Shown in pieces: positions 43,993-52,794 of a stretch of DNA of 64,000 nt; position 1 is the stretch's first letter, and each line of letters begins with the position of its first letter. Under the pieces are notes generated by a model. It was not told where the DNA came from. It worked only from the letters and a program-made list of their open reading frames with translations, and searched no databases. Both the position numbers and the translations under genes were made by a program. This DNA comes from Desulforamulus aeronauticus DSM 10349 (lineage in GTDB: Bacteria; Bacillota; Desulfotomaculia; Desulfotomaculales; Desulfotomaculaceae): positions 24,810 to 88,809 of the forward strand of contig NZ_FRAR01000026.1 in NCBI RefSeq assembly GCF_900142375.1. Direction: 5' to 3'.

Positions 43993-44833
43993 TATAAGAA
44001 GTATTGTACAATTATGCTCGGCCATCAGCTTCAACAGCTATTGGCCAGGCTTTCAGAATGGCAGTATTTACAGGGGTCCCTTAAAGGCTATTTGCTTACC
44101 CTCCCTAAACTGCTACTCTTGCCCGGGAGCTATTGGTTCCTGCCCCATAGGTTCCCTCCAAGCCATAATGGGCAGCATTTCCTTTCAGTTTTCTTTTTAC
44201 GTAACGGGACTTCTGCTTTTGTTTGGCGTCACCCTGGGAAGATTTATTTGTGGTTGGCTGTGCCCCTTTGGGTTTATACAAGAGCTACTTCATCGCCTGC
44301 CTGTGCCCAAGCTTCAATTACCTCATTGGTCCAGGAAAATAAAATATTTTATCTTGCTCGGTGTTTTCTTGCTACCTCTTCTGCCAACTGCAACAGGCAT
44401 CGGTGTCCCTTATTTTTGCCAATATCTCTGTCCAGCTGGCACGCTGGAGGCAGCTATTCCATTGTATTTATCCTACCCGCCCATTCGCAGTGCTACAGGT
44501 GCTTTATTCTGGTGGAGAATCTTTTGGTTAGGACTCATTCTGTTGCTAGCAGCTATGTATTACCGTGGCTTTTGCCGTACACTTTGTCCCTTAGGAGCTT
44601 TTTACTCTTTCTTTAATCCCTTTAGCCTCTGGCGAATTCACTATGATTTTGGAAAATGCAATAACTGTGGACAATGCTCTGCAACCTGTCCGGTGGAGCT
44701 AAAGGTAACTGAAAATCCCAATCATCCCGAATGTATTCGTTGCCTTAGGTGTACCAAAGCCTGTCCTACCCAGGCACTTACATTTCAAATTGCTACCGAA
44801 TCCAAGAAGGAGGTTTACAATGTTAAAGCCTAA
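43985..44833 (+). CDS. NapH-like polyferredoxin membrane protein
   Basis: A 282-residue protein starting at a TTG that overlaps the CXXC gene. It has about five membrane helices with the conserved pairs CGWLCPFGF (about 87) and CRTLCPLGAF (about 200), typical of the NapH/RdxA/NosR membrane family. The C-terminal ferredoxin part has CNNCGQCSATC and CIRCLRCTKAC (about 222-260), for two [4Fe-4S] clusters on the cytoplasmic side. N-terminal CYSCPGAIGSCPIG is another cluster-like segment. It could transfer electrons across the membrane to an extracytoplasmic acceptor, here the downstream selenocysteine thioredoxin. It overlaps that gene by 14 bases. Confidence 0.85.
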   Translation: MASIRSIVQLCSAISFNSYWPGFQNGSIYRGPLKAICLPSLNCYSCPGAIGSCPIGSLQAIMGSISFQFSFYVTGLLLLFGVTLGRFICGWLCPFGFIQELLHRLPVPKLQLPHWSRKIKYFILLGVFLLPLLPTATGIGVPYFCQYLCPAGTLEAAIPLYLSYPPIRSATGALFWWRIFWLGLILLLAAMYYRGFCRTLCPLGAFYSFFNPFSLWRIHYDFGKCNNCGQCSATCPVELKVTENPNHPECIRCLRCTKACPTQALTFQIATESKKEVYNVKA

Positions 44834-45572
44834 AATTTTAATCTTGGGTCTGGCTATGGCCCTGTCGGTTAACCTGGCGGGTTGTGCAGGAACTTCCTCT
44901 CCAGAGCAGCAAACCAAGCAATCCTCCCCCGGGGTAACGGAAGACCAACAGCAATCCACAGACCCTAAAACAGCTACCCCAAGCGAACCACAAACGCCAA
45001 CCAATACTCCACCGGCAGAAACCGGGGTAAAGGAAACTGAGGAACCCAACGCTTCGGGTGCTGCTGCTTTAGATGCGCCACTTCCCCCCAGTAACAAAGC
45101 ACCGGCAGCCGTTGAACCTAAAATACCGGCAAAACCTGCTTTACCCCAGGGAACTGTGTCGCTCAAAGTTGGTGCAACCCTGCCGGAATTTGTACTCACT
45201 GATTTAAAAGGAAACACCACCAGTGCCTCAGCTGTTATTACCGGTCACCAGCTAACCTTTATCAATTTTTGGACCACCACCTGAGGCTACTGCATCGAAG
45301 AGATGCCAGCCCTGGAAGGGCTGAATAAAAAATATACTGCCAAGAAAGTTGCCGTGATAGGTCTTCTCCTGGACCCACATAGAGAAAAATGGGCTTTACA
45401 AGCGGTTAAGGATACCACCTTTCCCCATTTAAAAGATGACGGTCGCTTTGCAGATCATGTTTTTGGTGTACCGCAGACTCTTATTGTCGATAAGAATGGC
45501 CAGATTTTAGATATTGTTGTTGGTATGCGTTCTTTGCAAGAGTTTAGTGCCCTGGCAGATAAATATCTATAA
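44820..45572 (+). CDS. TlpA-like thioredoxin lipoprotein with in-frame UGA (selenocysteine)
   Basis: A 250-residue reading frame with one internal TGA at 45282-45284 read as selenocysteine. It begins with AAGGAGG upstream of the ATG, a lipoprotein signal (LSVNLAGC, Cys21), then a Pro/Glu/Thr-rich linker (about 25-115). A thioredoxin-fold TlpA/AhpC-type domain follows. The domain contains KVGATLPEFVLTDLKG, FINFWTTT-U-GYC and EEMPALEGL, then a VFGVPQTLIVDKNG cis-proline strand. The UGA replaces exactly the first cysteine of the CxxC active site, giving UGYC. Downstream codons continue in frame for 95 residues. It is anchored outside the membrane and should exchange thiol/disulfide electrons with the NapH-like partner. 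Confidence 0.85.
45285..45311 (+). promoter_or_regulatory. Bacterial SECIS element
   Basis: Immediately after the UGA, GGCT pairs with AGCC and an inner stem GCATC (45292-45296) pairs with GATGC (45302-45306) around the loop GAAGA. The first loop base is G, 13 bases after the UGA. This fits the bSECIS rule of a short stem with a G at the start of the apical loop within the coding sequence. Confidence 0.75.
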
Positions 45573-45611
45573 AAAAGGATTAACGTGTTCTATACAATCG
45601 CAAAACGCTAG

Positions 45612-45651
45612 AAAACCGCTTAAACACTACGTTTTTGCGGTTTTTTTATTG
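45612..45651 (+). terminator. Terminator of the selenoprotein operon
   Basis: AAAACCGC and GCGGTTTT form the stem, followed by TTTTATT on the plus strand, 40 bases after the lipoprotein stop. Confidence 0.8.
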
Positions 45652-45805
45652 CTTCCCGCCTACATGGTGGCCCACATGCCACGAACCCTTATAAGAAGTA
45701 GCGGGGAGCAATAAAGGCTACACCCTTTACTGCTCCAATTTCGCTGCTTCTTTTCTTTTTTGTAAGCTTCGCTTTGCCTGCCTCCCGACATTGGGGACAT
45801 TTTGT

Positions 45806-47269
45806 CTATTTTTGGGGGGTGATTTGACCTCCTTTAATTTCGTAAACTATATTTGCTACATTGTCCAAAAGTCGTTTATCATGCGAAATAAAGAAAATTG
45901 TTCCGGCATAGTCTTTCATCATTACTTCTAATGCTTCCAGACTAGGTAGATCAAGAAAATTGCTTGGTTCATCCATTAGTAGAATGTTATAACGGCCCAG
46001 CAGCATTTTTGCAAGCAGTAGCTTAATAATTTCACCACCGCTTAAAACGGACAGTTCTTTACAAACATCGTTTTGAGAATACCCCATAGAAGCCAACACC
46101 GAGCGAATTTCGGATACTTGGTAATCGCAATTTTCCTGCATAAACTCCATGACACCTTGCTTGCGGTTAAACTTGTATCCGGTTTGGGCAAAGTATCCGA
46201 TTGCCGCCTTCGGCGATATGGATATGCCATTTTCTTGTTCTAAAATCATGTGAAACAGGGTTGTTTTACCCACACCATTGCCACCGGTCAGCGCAACTTT
46301 AGCACCCAAGGGGATTTGAAAAGACGCTTTTTCAAAAATCATCTTTTCGCCAAATCGTTTGCAGATGTTCGTTCCCGTAATGGGAAATGGATTGTGTAAT
46401 TCCAATGCTGCACTCTGACGGAAACGGATTGTACGGCCCTTTTCGGGAGCTTTTACATCACCAAGCAAGTCTATCCTATGCTCCATGTTTTTCGCTGCAT
46501 TATAGAGCTTTTTTTGCTTGCTTCCCACTGTTTTTTGATGTCCGAGCCGCCCACCGCTCTCCGTGTTGTTTTTGCGGGTAGCACCTTTGGACTTTTGTTC
46601 AACTTTTCTTGCCTGCCTCTGCTTTTCGACAATGGCTCGTTCCAGCCTATCCCGTTCAGCAACAAATTGCTCGTATTGAACGGCTTGACTTTGCTGCTCT
46701 TCTTCCTTTTGGCGTAAGTAATCGGAATACCCACCCCAATACTCTGTGATCTTCCCATCCTTCAACTCCCAGATTTTATCCACGAGCTCATCTAGAAAAT
46801 AGCGGTCATGGCTAATGATAAGCAAAGCACCAGAAAAATATTTTAATTGACCAATCAGGAAATCTATTCCTTCACGGTCAAGATGGCAAGTCGGCTCGTC
46901 GGCAAAAATGCCATGCACCTGCTCCGATAAGGCTTGTGCAATTTTGAGCCGCGTTTCCTCTCCACCGCTCATAGTTTGTACTGCCAGATTGTCAACACCC
47001 AGCTTACCCATTAAGACATGATCTTTTTCTTCCTGAACAAAAGCATCACTCAACTGTGGGATAAGGGAAAAGTTACCCCGTCGTGTAATTTTGGAATGTG
47101 GTAATACGAGATCTCCAAACAATACTTTTAGCAAAGTGCTTTTCCCTGCTCCGTTCCCACCGACCAAACCTATGCGGTCATAATCGTAAAGTTCCAATTC
47201 GTCAATATCTAAAATATCGCGCCCAATATATTCAACGCGAATGTCTTTCGCTTTTATCAATAGTTCCAT
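45806..47269 (-). CDS. ABC-F ribosomal protection protein (antibiotic resistance type)
   Basis: A 487-residue soluble ABC-F ATPase that binds the ribosomal E site and dislodges antibiotics from the large subunit; Vga/Lsa/CplR-type relatives act on lincosamides, streptogramins A and pleuromutilins. The start at 47269 follows AGGAGGCTAAGATTT. Domain 1 has Walker A GGNGAGKS and signature [15 protein letters not shown] with ADEPT; the interdomain linker (about 190-275) is long and positively charged; domain 2 has [24 protein letters not shown] and [10 protein letters not shown]. The long linker is typical of resistance-type rather than housekeeping members. Substrate class cannot be fixed. It is preceded by an attenuating leader. 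Confidence 0.88.
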   Translation of the reverse strand: MELLIKAKDIRVEYIGRDILDIDELELYDYDRIGLVGGNGAGKSTLLKVLFGDLVLPHSKITRRGNFSLIPQLSDAFVQEEKDHVLMGKLGVDNLAVQTMSGGEETRLKIAQALSEQVHGIFADEPTCHLDREGIDFLIGQLKYFSGALLIISHDRYFLDELVDKIWELKDGKITEYWGGYSDYLRQKEEEQQSQAVQYEQFVAERDRLERAIVEKQRQARKVEQKSKGATRKNNTESGGRLGHQKTVGSKQKKLYNAAKNMEHRIDLLGDVKAPEKGRTIRFRQSAALELHNPFPITGTNICKRFGEKMIFEKASFQIPLGAKVALTGGNGVGKTTLFHMILEQENGISISPKAAIGYFAQTGYKFNRKQGVMEFMQENCDYQVSEIRSVLASMGYSQNDVCKELSVLSGGEIIKLLLAKMLLGRYNILLMDEPSNFLDLPSLEALEVMMKDYAGTIFFISHDKRLLDNVANIVYEIKGGQITPQK

Positions 47270-47433
47270 AAATCTTAGCCTCCTGTCAAAATCACAGTTT
47301 TCTAACTGCAAGAATAACTACTGTAGTCGTTTGGCATATTTATCCAGACCTCCTAATGGATGGAACCAATATGCTCAAGCGCCAAAATGCAAGTGCCGAA
47401 TAAGTTTTTGTGATAAACAGTGATTTTAGGCAA

Positions 47434-47481
47434 TAAAAAATACAGGCCATCGTCCGGCAACGCGGGCTTTGGTCTGTATTT
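47434..47481 (-). terminator. Second leader terminator (attenuator) of the ABC-F gene
   Basis: AAATACAG and CTGTATTT form the stem, followed by TTTTATTG on the minus strand. It lies between the promoter and the ABC-F start, so it must be read through for expression. Confidence 0.75.
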
Positions 47482-47571
47482 ATACGACGAGAGGAAACAC
47501 GACAACAAAAGGCCTAGCCTTAAAAAGGCCATTCCCAGCCGTAATCCATGTTCACATTCGTAAAATAAGCA

Positions 47572-47618
47572 CAATAAAAAAAGCCCACTATCGTGGATAG
47601 AAACTCTGCTTTTTTATT
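47572..47618 (-). terminator. First leader terminator (attenuator) of the ABC-F gene
   Basis: AATAAAAAAGC pairs with GCTTTTTTTATT, with an inner CTATC/GATAG hairpin. It lies seven bases after the leader peptide stop codon, the usual place for ribosome-mediated attenuation. Confidence 0.7.
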
Positions 47619-47624
47619 GCCAGC

Positions 47625-47648
47625 TTATCTTAAACGAACTGAATACAT
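47625..47648 (-). CDS. Leader peptide of the ABC-F attenuator
   Basis: A seven-codon frame, MYSVRLR, with AAAGGAGG 11 bases upstream and a stop just before the first leader terminator. Drug-stalled ribosomes on such short leaders shift RNA folding away from the terminator and turn on the resistance gene. The peptide itself has no other expected role. Confidence 0.6.
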   Translation of the reverse strand: MYSVRLR

Positions 47649-47680
47649 AAATTAGGCATCCTCCTTTTATTCTAATTTTT

Positions 47681-47709
47681 ATTCTATTGTTGGAATGGTT
47701 ATTTGTCAA
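47681..47709 (-). promoter_or_regulatory. Promoter of the ABC-F gene leader
   Basis: -35 TTGACA (47704-47709) and -10 TAGAAT (47681-47686) are separated by 17 bases on the minus strand, close to the sigma-A consensus. Confidence 0.8.
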
Positions 47710-47887
47710 CCACACAGCATAAATTACCAATTATATATGATAAGCATACAACACTATCATACCCGTACTTTAGATTATTGAAAGGAAGTTGTTTCCAACG
47801 AAAGTACTGTGAAGAAGCCTTCAAAGAAAAAAGCATGACAACAAGTGCCATGCCATTATGTAAAGAACTTTATGCGAAGTTTTTGCT

Positions 47888-49321
47888 TTATGAATGCTGA
47901 TTTTTGCCTCTGACTCCACCAAACCTCTTCTTCGTACCTTGCGGAGCCCGTTTGTCTCTGGGAGGCCATTTCTTGTGCGGTGCCGAGGTGGCTTTTTTAC
48001 TCCGCAGCGGTTTTTCTTCTGTCAACTGAACTGGGGTTCTATCCGGTTCCTTTGTGAGCAGCTTTAAGGCTGCCGCTACAAGAGTGATGGAATCTGTTTC
48101 TGATAACAGGTCCTTGGCCAACCCTTGATATTGTTTAAAATCCTCTTCTTCCACAATCCTTAACAGCTTATCTACCGTTACCCGCTGCTGCCCTGCTATA
48201 GCATCTTTAATCGTCGGTATAGGCATGCGGTTAATTTTATGTTTTGTTAGCCTCTCAATTAATCGTAAATGATTGATCTCCCGTGGTATGACGAAGGTAA
48301 TAGCCTCTCCCTTGTTGCCAGCACGTCCGGTTCGGCCAATCCGGTGTACGTAACTTTCAGGGTCTTGGGGAATATCAAAATTATAAACATGAGTTACACC
48401 ACTGATGTCTAAACCCCGGGCAGCCACATCGGTGGCCACCAACACCTCTATCGTACCCTCTCTGAACTGGCGCAGTACACTTTCCCGCTTCGCTTGTGTA
48501 AGATCACCATGGATTCCTTCTGCAGAATAACCTCGTTTATTTAAGGCTTCATAGAGTTCATCCACTCGCCGTTTGGTCCGTCCAAAAATGATTGCCAGTT
48601 CCGGTGACTGAATATCTAGAAGGATAGATAAAACCTCGAATTTCTGTTTTTCATGAACTTCAATATAGCTTTGATCTATACTAGGAACCGTAATTCCTTT
48701 GGCTTTTATACCTACATACTCAGGACTATTCATAAAACGTTGGGCTAAATCCTGGATCGGTTTGGCCAGGGTAGCGGAAAAAAGTAAGGTTTGTCGTTGT
48801 TGGGGCATTTCTCCTAAGATAAATTCAATATCTTCCACAAACCCCATATTCAACATTTCATCCGCTTCATCCAGAACCACCGTTTTAATTTCTTCTAAGC
48901 GAATTGTTTTTCTTCTCATGTGATCCATAAGTCGTCCTGGGGTACCGACAATGATATGAGGTTTTTTATTTAGTGCTCTGATTTGGCGAACAATATCTTG
49001 CCCACCATAGACCGGCAGTGTTCGTATTCCTTTAACTTGGCCTATCCTATTTAATTCCTCTGCTACTTGTACCGCCAGTTCTCTTGTCGGGGTAATTACC
49101 AGCCCCTGAAGCTGCCCAATGGCTCCTGAGAATCTCTCCACCATGGGTATCCCAAAAGCGGCCGTTTTACCAGTACCAGTATGGGCCTGCCCAATAAGAT
49201 CTCTTCCCTCTAAGGCAATAGGAATCGTTTTTTCTTGAATCGGTGTAGCCTCTTCAAAGCCCATGTTTAGTATCGACTCTGTTACATGTTTACTTAATCC
49301 CAGTTGATAGAAATTTGACAT
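47888..49321 (-). CDS. cshA: DEAD-box ATP-dependent RNA helicase
   Basis: A 477-residue helicase for RNA unwinding in ribosome assembly and mRNA turnover. The start at 49321 has AAAGGAGTTACAAT upstream. Domain 1 holds Q motif GFEEATPIQ, motif [32 protein letters not shown] and SATLAKP; domain 2 holds [11 protein letters not shown] and [10 protein letters not shown]. The C-terminal extension (about 400-477) is basic and ends in Arg/Lys/Gly-rich sequence ([12 protein letters not shown]), as in CshA/DeaD. The symbol is by similarity; CshA and CshB cannot be separated with certainty here. Confidence 0.9.
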   Translation of the reverse strand: MSNFYQLGLSKHVTESILNMGFEEATPIQEKTIPIALEGRDLIGQAHTGTGKTAAFGIPMVERFSGAIGQLQGLVITPTRELAVQVAEELNRIGQVKGIRTLPVYGGQDIVRQIRALNKKPHIIVGTPGRLMDHMRRKTIRLEEIKTVVLDEADEMLNMGFVEDIEFILGEMPQQRQTLLFSATLAKPIQDLAQRFMNSPEYVGIKAKGITVPSIDQSYIEVHEKQKFEVLSILLDIQSPELAIIFGRTKRRVDELYEALNKRGYSAEGIHGDLTQAKRESVLRQFREGTIEVLVATDVAARGLDISGVTHVYNFDIPQDPESYVHRIGRTGRAGNKGEAITFVIPREINHLRLIERLTKHKINRMPIPTIKDAIAGQQRVTVDKLLRIVEEEDFKQYQGLAKDLLSETDSITLVAAALKLLTKEPDRTPVQLTEEKPLRSKKATSAPHKKWPPRDKRAPQGTKKRFGGVRGKNQHS

Positions 49322-49470
49322 ATTGTAACTCCTTTCAATGCTAGTAAGATTATTATTATTACTATTATTATTAAAATAAATCTTTCCTAATCGCTGTGCC
49401 CTTAAGACTATACCATACTTAAGGCTCAAAATACAAAAATATCACTCCGGCTGATGCCGGAGCGATATTT

Positions 49471-50064
49471 TTATTCATATTTTTTATTTTTAAACTTCTT
49501 ACGCAGATAACTGGAGTAGCAGATGGCTAGAGGATTATGCCCTAATACCCGATCCTTAACAGCAAAGGTTGTCACCGGGGCTTCAGAATATTTGGCAAAA
49601 AGCATATCGTGACCAACACAAAGCCCAATTTCTAGGTTTAAATCCGTTTTCTTTTGATTTAAGACCTTTGCTTGTAAAATTGGATCGCAAAGGATTTCTA
49701 CTTTGTCTTCTTTTACCTTAGGCACATCGTAGTCCTCTTTCTTTAAACCGCCAATTTTGCAGCAAGCAGAGTAAACTTCAAAATGCTTAGATAAGATTTC
49801 TTCCAGTATCGCTGCCTCTTCTGTTAATCCAACACAGAAAGCCAAACCAATACGCTGATAACCCATTCTTTTAGCTAACAGAATAACTTCATCCAGACGA
49901 GTTAGGTTATTACCATGTACCGCTTGAAAATGACCACTTAGGCGATGGTAATCCTTGTTCACATCTTCATCGTATTCATCGAGGGCGTATTTGCCGCCAG
50001 TGCAGTCAAAGCCCTCCTTATCACATTTGTTTTTGGGTTGAAGTTTACAGGAAGCACACTTCAC
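49471..50064 (-). CDS. DUF1847 metal-binding protein
   Basis: A 197-residue protein starting at GTG 50064 with AAGGGGGG eight bases upstream; the longer frame to 50103 lacks a site. The N-terminal CASCKLQPKNKC and FDCTGGKYA cysteines, LAFCVGLTEEA, YSACCKIGG, LCDPI and IGLCVGHD are typical of DUF1847. The many cysteines point to metal or Fe-S binding. The cytoplasmic function is unknown. It lies 55 bases after the TauE-type exporter gene and may share its transcript. Confidence 0.85.
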   Translation of the reverse strand: MKCASCKLQPKNKCDKEGFDCTGGKYALDEYDEDVNKDYHRLSGHFQAVHGNNLTRLDEVILLAKRMGYQRIGLAFCVGLTEEAAILEEILSKHFEVYSACCKIGGLKKEDYDVPKVKEDKVEILCDPILQAKVLNQKKTDLNLEIGLCVGHDMLFAKYSEAPVTTFAVKDRVLGHNPLAICYSSYLRKKFKNKKYE

Positions 50065-50119
50065 AATTCGGACCCCCCTTACATACTTTTTGAAGATCGT
50101 CAAATCAGTAGATCAGTTA

Positions 50120-51058
50120 TCAGATCTTAATGCCTAAAGCAAGCAGCATGTATTTGAGGCCTACATACAGGAGAATGAAAGCCAATAGATACTTCAGTTT
50201 ACGGGCGTTGATAAACTTGGACAGTTGAGCCGCAACTACAGTACCGATGGCAACCCCAACCAACTCAAAGCCCAGGAAGGCAAAGTCAATCTGACTACCC
50301 ATGGACAGGTAGTTGGCAATACTGGTCAAAGAGGAAACTAGAATGGAAAGAACGGAGGTACCGGCAACAATGTACATGGGGAAGCCCATTATACTGGTCA
50401 TAAAGGGTACTAACAGGAAACCGCCGCCCACACCAAGGGATGCAGAGATAATAGCTACAACGATACCGACAAAGAAGGGAACGAGTGCATTGTACTTAAA
50501 TTCCTGACCGGCAAAGGTGAAGGTATTCTGGAGACCAACTTGTTGGAAATTAACGCCAATTTCTTTAATTTCATTCATTTTACCTGCGGCTTTGAGTTCT
50601 TTAACCTTTTCGGCAAAGGCCTGGTTCGCTTGCTTTACTTTCTTTTGGCTATCAACAAATTTCTGGCTGCATTCGTAGAATAGGCGGAGAGAGATTGCTA
50701 AGGTAAAGAAACCAAAGTAAGGTTGGAAATGCTTCATTTCTTTGAGGAAGTCGGCAGAGAAGTAAGAGCCGATTAAAGCACCAATAATACCACCAAGACC
50801 AAGAGCTATCGCGGTAGGAACTACGATACGTTTTTCACGAAGATACAGAGGAGTGCCAACGATGGGGCTAACCAGTGTTAAAACTTGGTTCATAGGTTTT
50901 ATCATGTTGGCATTTTTTAGACCAAAAATACTCATATGACCTACACCGGCCAGAATACCTCCGGCTGCACCTACCGTGGTAAATACATATCCGACAAAAA
51001 TTCCCCATAAAATTAGGGTAATAGGACTAGCGTCCACGCCTGCCATTGCAAAATGCAT
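50120..51058 (-). CDS. TauE/SafE family sulfite or organosulfonate exporter
   Basis: A 312-residue membrane protein with eight or nine helices. The DUF81/TauE signature is repeated: GIFVGYVFTTVGAAGGILAGVGHM near the N terminus and GIVVAIISASLGVGGGFLLVPFM in the second half. A charged cytoplasmic loop of about 60 residues (about 130-190, QANQAFAEKVKELKAAGKM) separates the halves. Members export sulfite, sulfonates or sulfoacetate. In a sulfur-metabolising anaerobe, sulfite or a related anion is a reasonable guess. The small membrane protein encoded 28 bases upstream probably forms an operon with it. Confidence 0.85.
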   Translation of the reverse strand: MHFAMAGVDASPITLILWGIFVGYVFTTVGAAGGILAGVGHMSIFGLKNANMIKPMNQVLTLVSPIVGTPLYLREKRIVVPTAIALGLGGIIGALIGSYFSADFLKEMKHFQPYFGFFTLAISLRLFYECSQKFVDSQKKVKQANQAFAEKVKELKAAGKMNEIKEIGVNFQQVGLQNTFTFAGQEFKYNALVPFFVGIVVAIISASLGVGGGFLLVPFMTSIMGFPMYIVAGTSVLSILVSSLTSIANYLSMGSQIDFAFLGFELVGVAIGTVVAAQLSKFINARKLKYLLAFILLYVGLKYMLLALGIKI

Positions 51059-51086
51059 ATATAATTCCCTCCATTTTAATTATTCA

Positions 51087-51539
51087 TTAGTTATTGTGAG
51101 ACTCAGTACTAACTAAGATAGACTTAGTCGTTAACCGGGCTTTTAGGTATCCAAACACACCCTTGGCGAGATAGTAGAAAATATAGCAAGCAAAATATCC
51201 TGCAAAGGTATTAATTTCCCAGCTAACAAGAGGTAATGTAATAGTAGGCCACTTCAAGCTAATAATCCAAACTATAAGTACGTGGGGAACTAGGCTATAA
51301 ATTGAATCCACTGCTACTGCGGTTAAATAATCAAAAAAAACTTCTCGCATTTCAACTTGTAGCGACCGATAGGCGGCGCCATCTCCAATCTCCGTTGCTA
51401 CATTTGACAATTCATTTAATTCTTGATATCTTTCTTTAAGTCTCTTAATTTTTGCGCCGTGTGGATCTTTTAAGAAAGCCATCAACTTCTTTGGTAACCG
51501 TTCTTTACTAAATGGTTGAGTTAGTCTATCTTGGTTCAT
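51087..51539 (-). CDS. Small membrane protein beside TauE
   Basis: A 150-residue protein with a basic, helical N-terminal half (about 1-65) and two membrane segments in the second half (about 70-92 and 103-130). No family was recognised. It directly precedes the TauE/SafE exporter in the same direction with a 28-base gap, and GGAGGGGGGG lies just before its start. It may be an accessory subunit, but only the linkage supports this. Confidence 0.6.
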   Translation of the reverse strand: MNQDRLTQPFSKERLPKKLMAFLKDPHGAKIKRLKERYQELNELSNVATEIGDGAAYRSLQVEMREVFFDYLTAVAVDSIYSLVPHVLIVWIISLKWPTITLPLVSWEINTFAGYFACYIFYYLAKGVFGYLKARLTTKSILVSTESHNN

Positions 51540-51696
51540 GCCCCCCCTCCTTCTTAAGTTATCATTCGCTTCGCTTGTTATTAATTTATCAAACTTTGGT
51601 TTTAATTCATGTCGCTAACGTGACCATAAGTGTGTCATAATAATTACTTAAATTTAGTCGTCAATTTTACCTTATTATTGTCTATTGCACGACAAA

Positions 51697-51735
51697 TTAA
51701 AAGGGTTGGCGATTTGTACGCCAACCCTTTTAATT
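51697..51735. terminator. Bidirectional-looking terminator after the Crp/Fnr gene
   Basis: AATTAAAAGGGTTGGCG pairs with CGCCAACCCTTTTAATT around ATTTGTA, a 17-bp stem with A/T runs on both sides, eight bases after the regulator stop. Confidence 0.8.
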
Positions 51736-51742
51736 CATTATT

Positions 51743-52411
51743 TTATACAATCCACTTATTTAACTTTTCAGTATCTAGAATGAACATTTCTCTACCTTCA
51801 ACAGCTATACTATTTTCTTGTTTAAAGGTATTTAAAAGTGATGTTACCGTCTGCCTGGAGGTGCCAATCATACAAGCAATCTCTTCATGTGTTAACCGCA
51901 AATCTATTTTAGTGCCGTTTTCGGTCTCAACTCCCGCCCGTTCAGCCATCTTTAATAATAACATCGCTAATCGACCTGGGACCTGCCAACAAACCATTTC
52001 ATGGATAATGGCCTCTGCTTCTCTCATCCTTACCCCTAGGGTTTTAGCAACTTTAATGGCAATGGAAGGATGTTGTTCAAGCAATTCTTCAAACCGATTT
52101 TTTCTTACTACCACGATAGTAACATCATTAATAGCACCGGCAAAACAGGTTCTCTCGCCATGATAGAGGGTTTCGGCTAGTCCCATTAATTCTCCCGGAC
52201 TTCTCATGCTACCCACGGTAACCCTCCGTCCATCGGCTGTAATGCGGTAAATCTTAACAAAACCCTCTTCTATTAAATAGATACGATCTGCAGTATCACC
52301 GGCCGCAAAAATAATTTGACCTTTGGGATAATGCACCACTGTACCGTATTCCCGAATGAGGTTTTTCTCATATTCCTCCAATGCTAAAGGTTCATAACTG
52401 ATAGTCTCCAT
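51743..52411 (-). CDS. Crp/Fnr family transcriptional regulator
   Basis: A 222-residue regulator. The N-terminal cyclic-nucleotide-binding-type beta barrel (about 20-130) has PKGQIIFAAGDTADRIYLIEEGFVKIYR. A dimerisation helix follows (about 130-155), then a winged HTH (about 165-215) with THEEIACMIGTSRQTVTSLLNTF. The Fnr-type four-cysteine [4Fe-4S] ligand set is missing, so it is not a canonical oxygen sensor; haem, nucleotide or halogenated-organic effectors are possible as in CooA/CprK relatives. A possible operator, TTGTC-N9-GACAA, overlaps its promoter region at 52449-52467. It is upstream of and codirectional with the TauE unit. Confidence 0.88.
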   Translation of the reverse strand: METISYEPLALEEYEKNLIREYGTVVHYPKGQIIFAAGDTADRIYLIEEGFVKIYRITADGRRVTVGSMRSPGELMGLAETLYHGERTCFAGAINDVTIVVVRKNRFEELLEQHPSIAIKVAKTLGVRMREAEAIIHEMVCWQVPGRLAMLLLKMAERAGVETENGTKIDLRLTHEEIACMIGTSRQTVTSLLNTFKQENSIAVEGREMFILDTEKLNKWIV

Positions 52412-52794
52412 TTTCTATCCCTCCCAAAGGCGTGTTTCTCTATAATAATTGTCATATATCAAGACAAAGAATTACCCAATGTATACTATTGTATATGTTT
52501 ATTTTGCAATCTTCAAGACTATTCGTTTATAATTAAATCTTTCACTAATGGTAGGATTGGCAAAAGTTTAAATACTTATATCAATATAATTTACAATATG
52601 ACTAAATTTAACCCTCTTTAGGGTCTATCCAGCAACATAAGTATAGTTTTTTGATTTTAAATAGCGTTATCATATGTATCAAGCATAAGAACTATTTTGG
52701 GTATTAGATTCAAATTTCATGCGGAGATTTTACTACCAGGAATTTTTTATAACATATCGAATTAATCTAATACTAATCGGGAGGTGCTTACACA
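52412..52794. other. 383-base intergenic region
   Basis: AT-rich spacer between divergent genes. Apart from the imperfect inverted repeat TTGTC-N9-GACAA at 52449-52467 I see no operator, riboswitch or coding frame. No purine riboswitch core was found before the permease. Confidence 0.5.

Noticed and set aside
45282..45284. TGA as a frameshift or pseudogene stop in the TlpA gene
   Set aside because: The frame is unchanged on both sides, the residue is the catalytic position and a SECIS-like hairpin follows, so recoding fits better.
47703..47900. 65-codon plus-strand frame between the ABC-F leader and the helicase
   Set aside because: No ribosome binding site, and it overlaps the ABC-F promoter and the helicase 3' end; coding potential is weak.
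52620..52790. Purine riboswitch before the nucleobase permease
   Set aside because: The conserved core and P1 pairing of the purine aptamer are not found.
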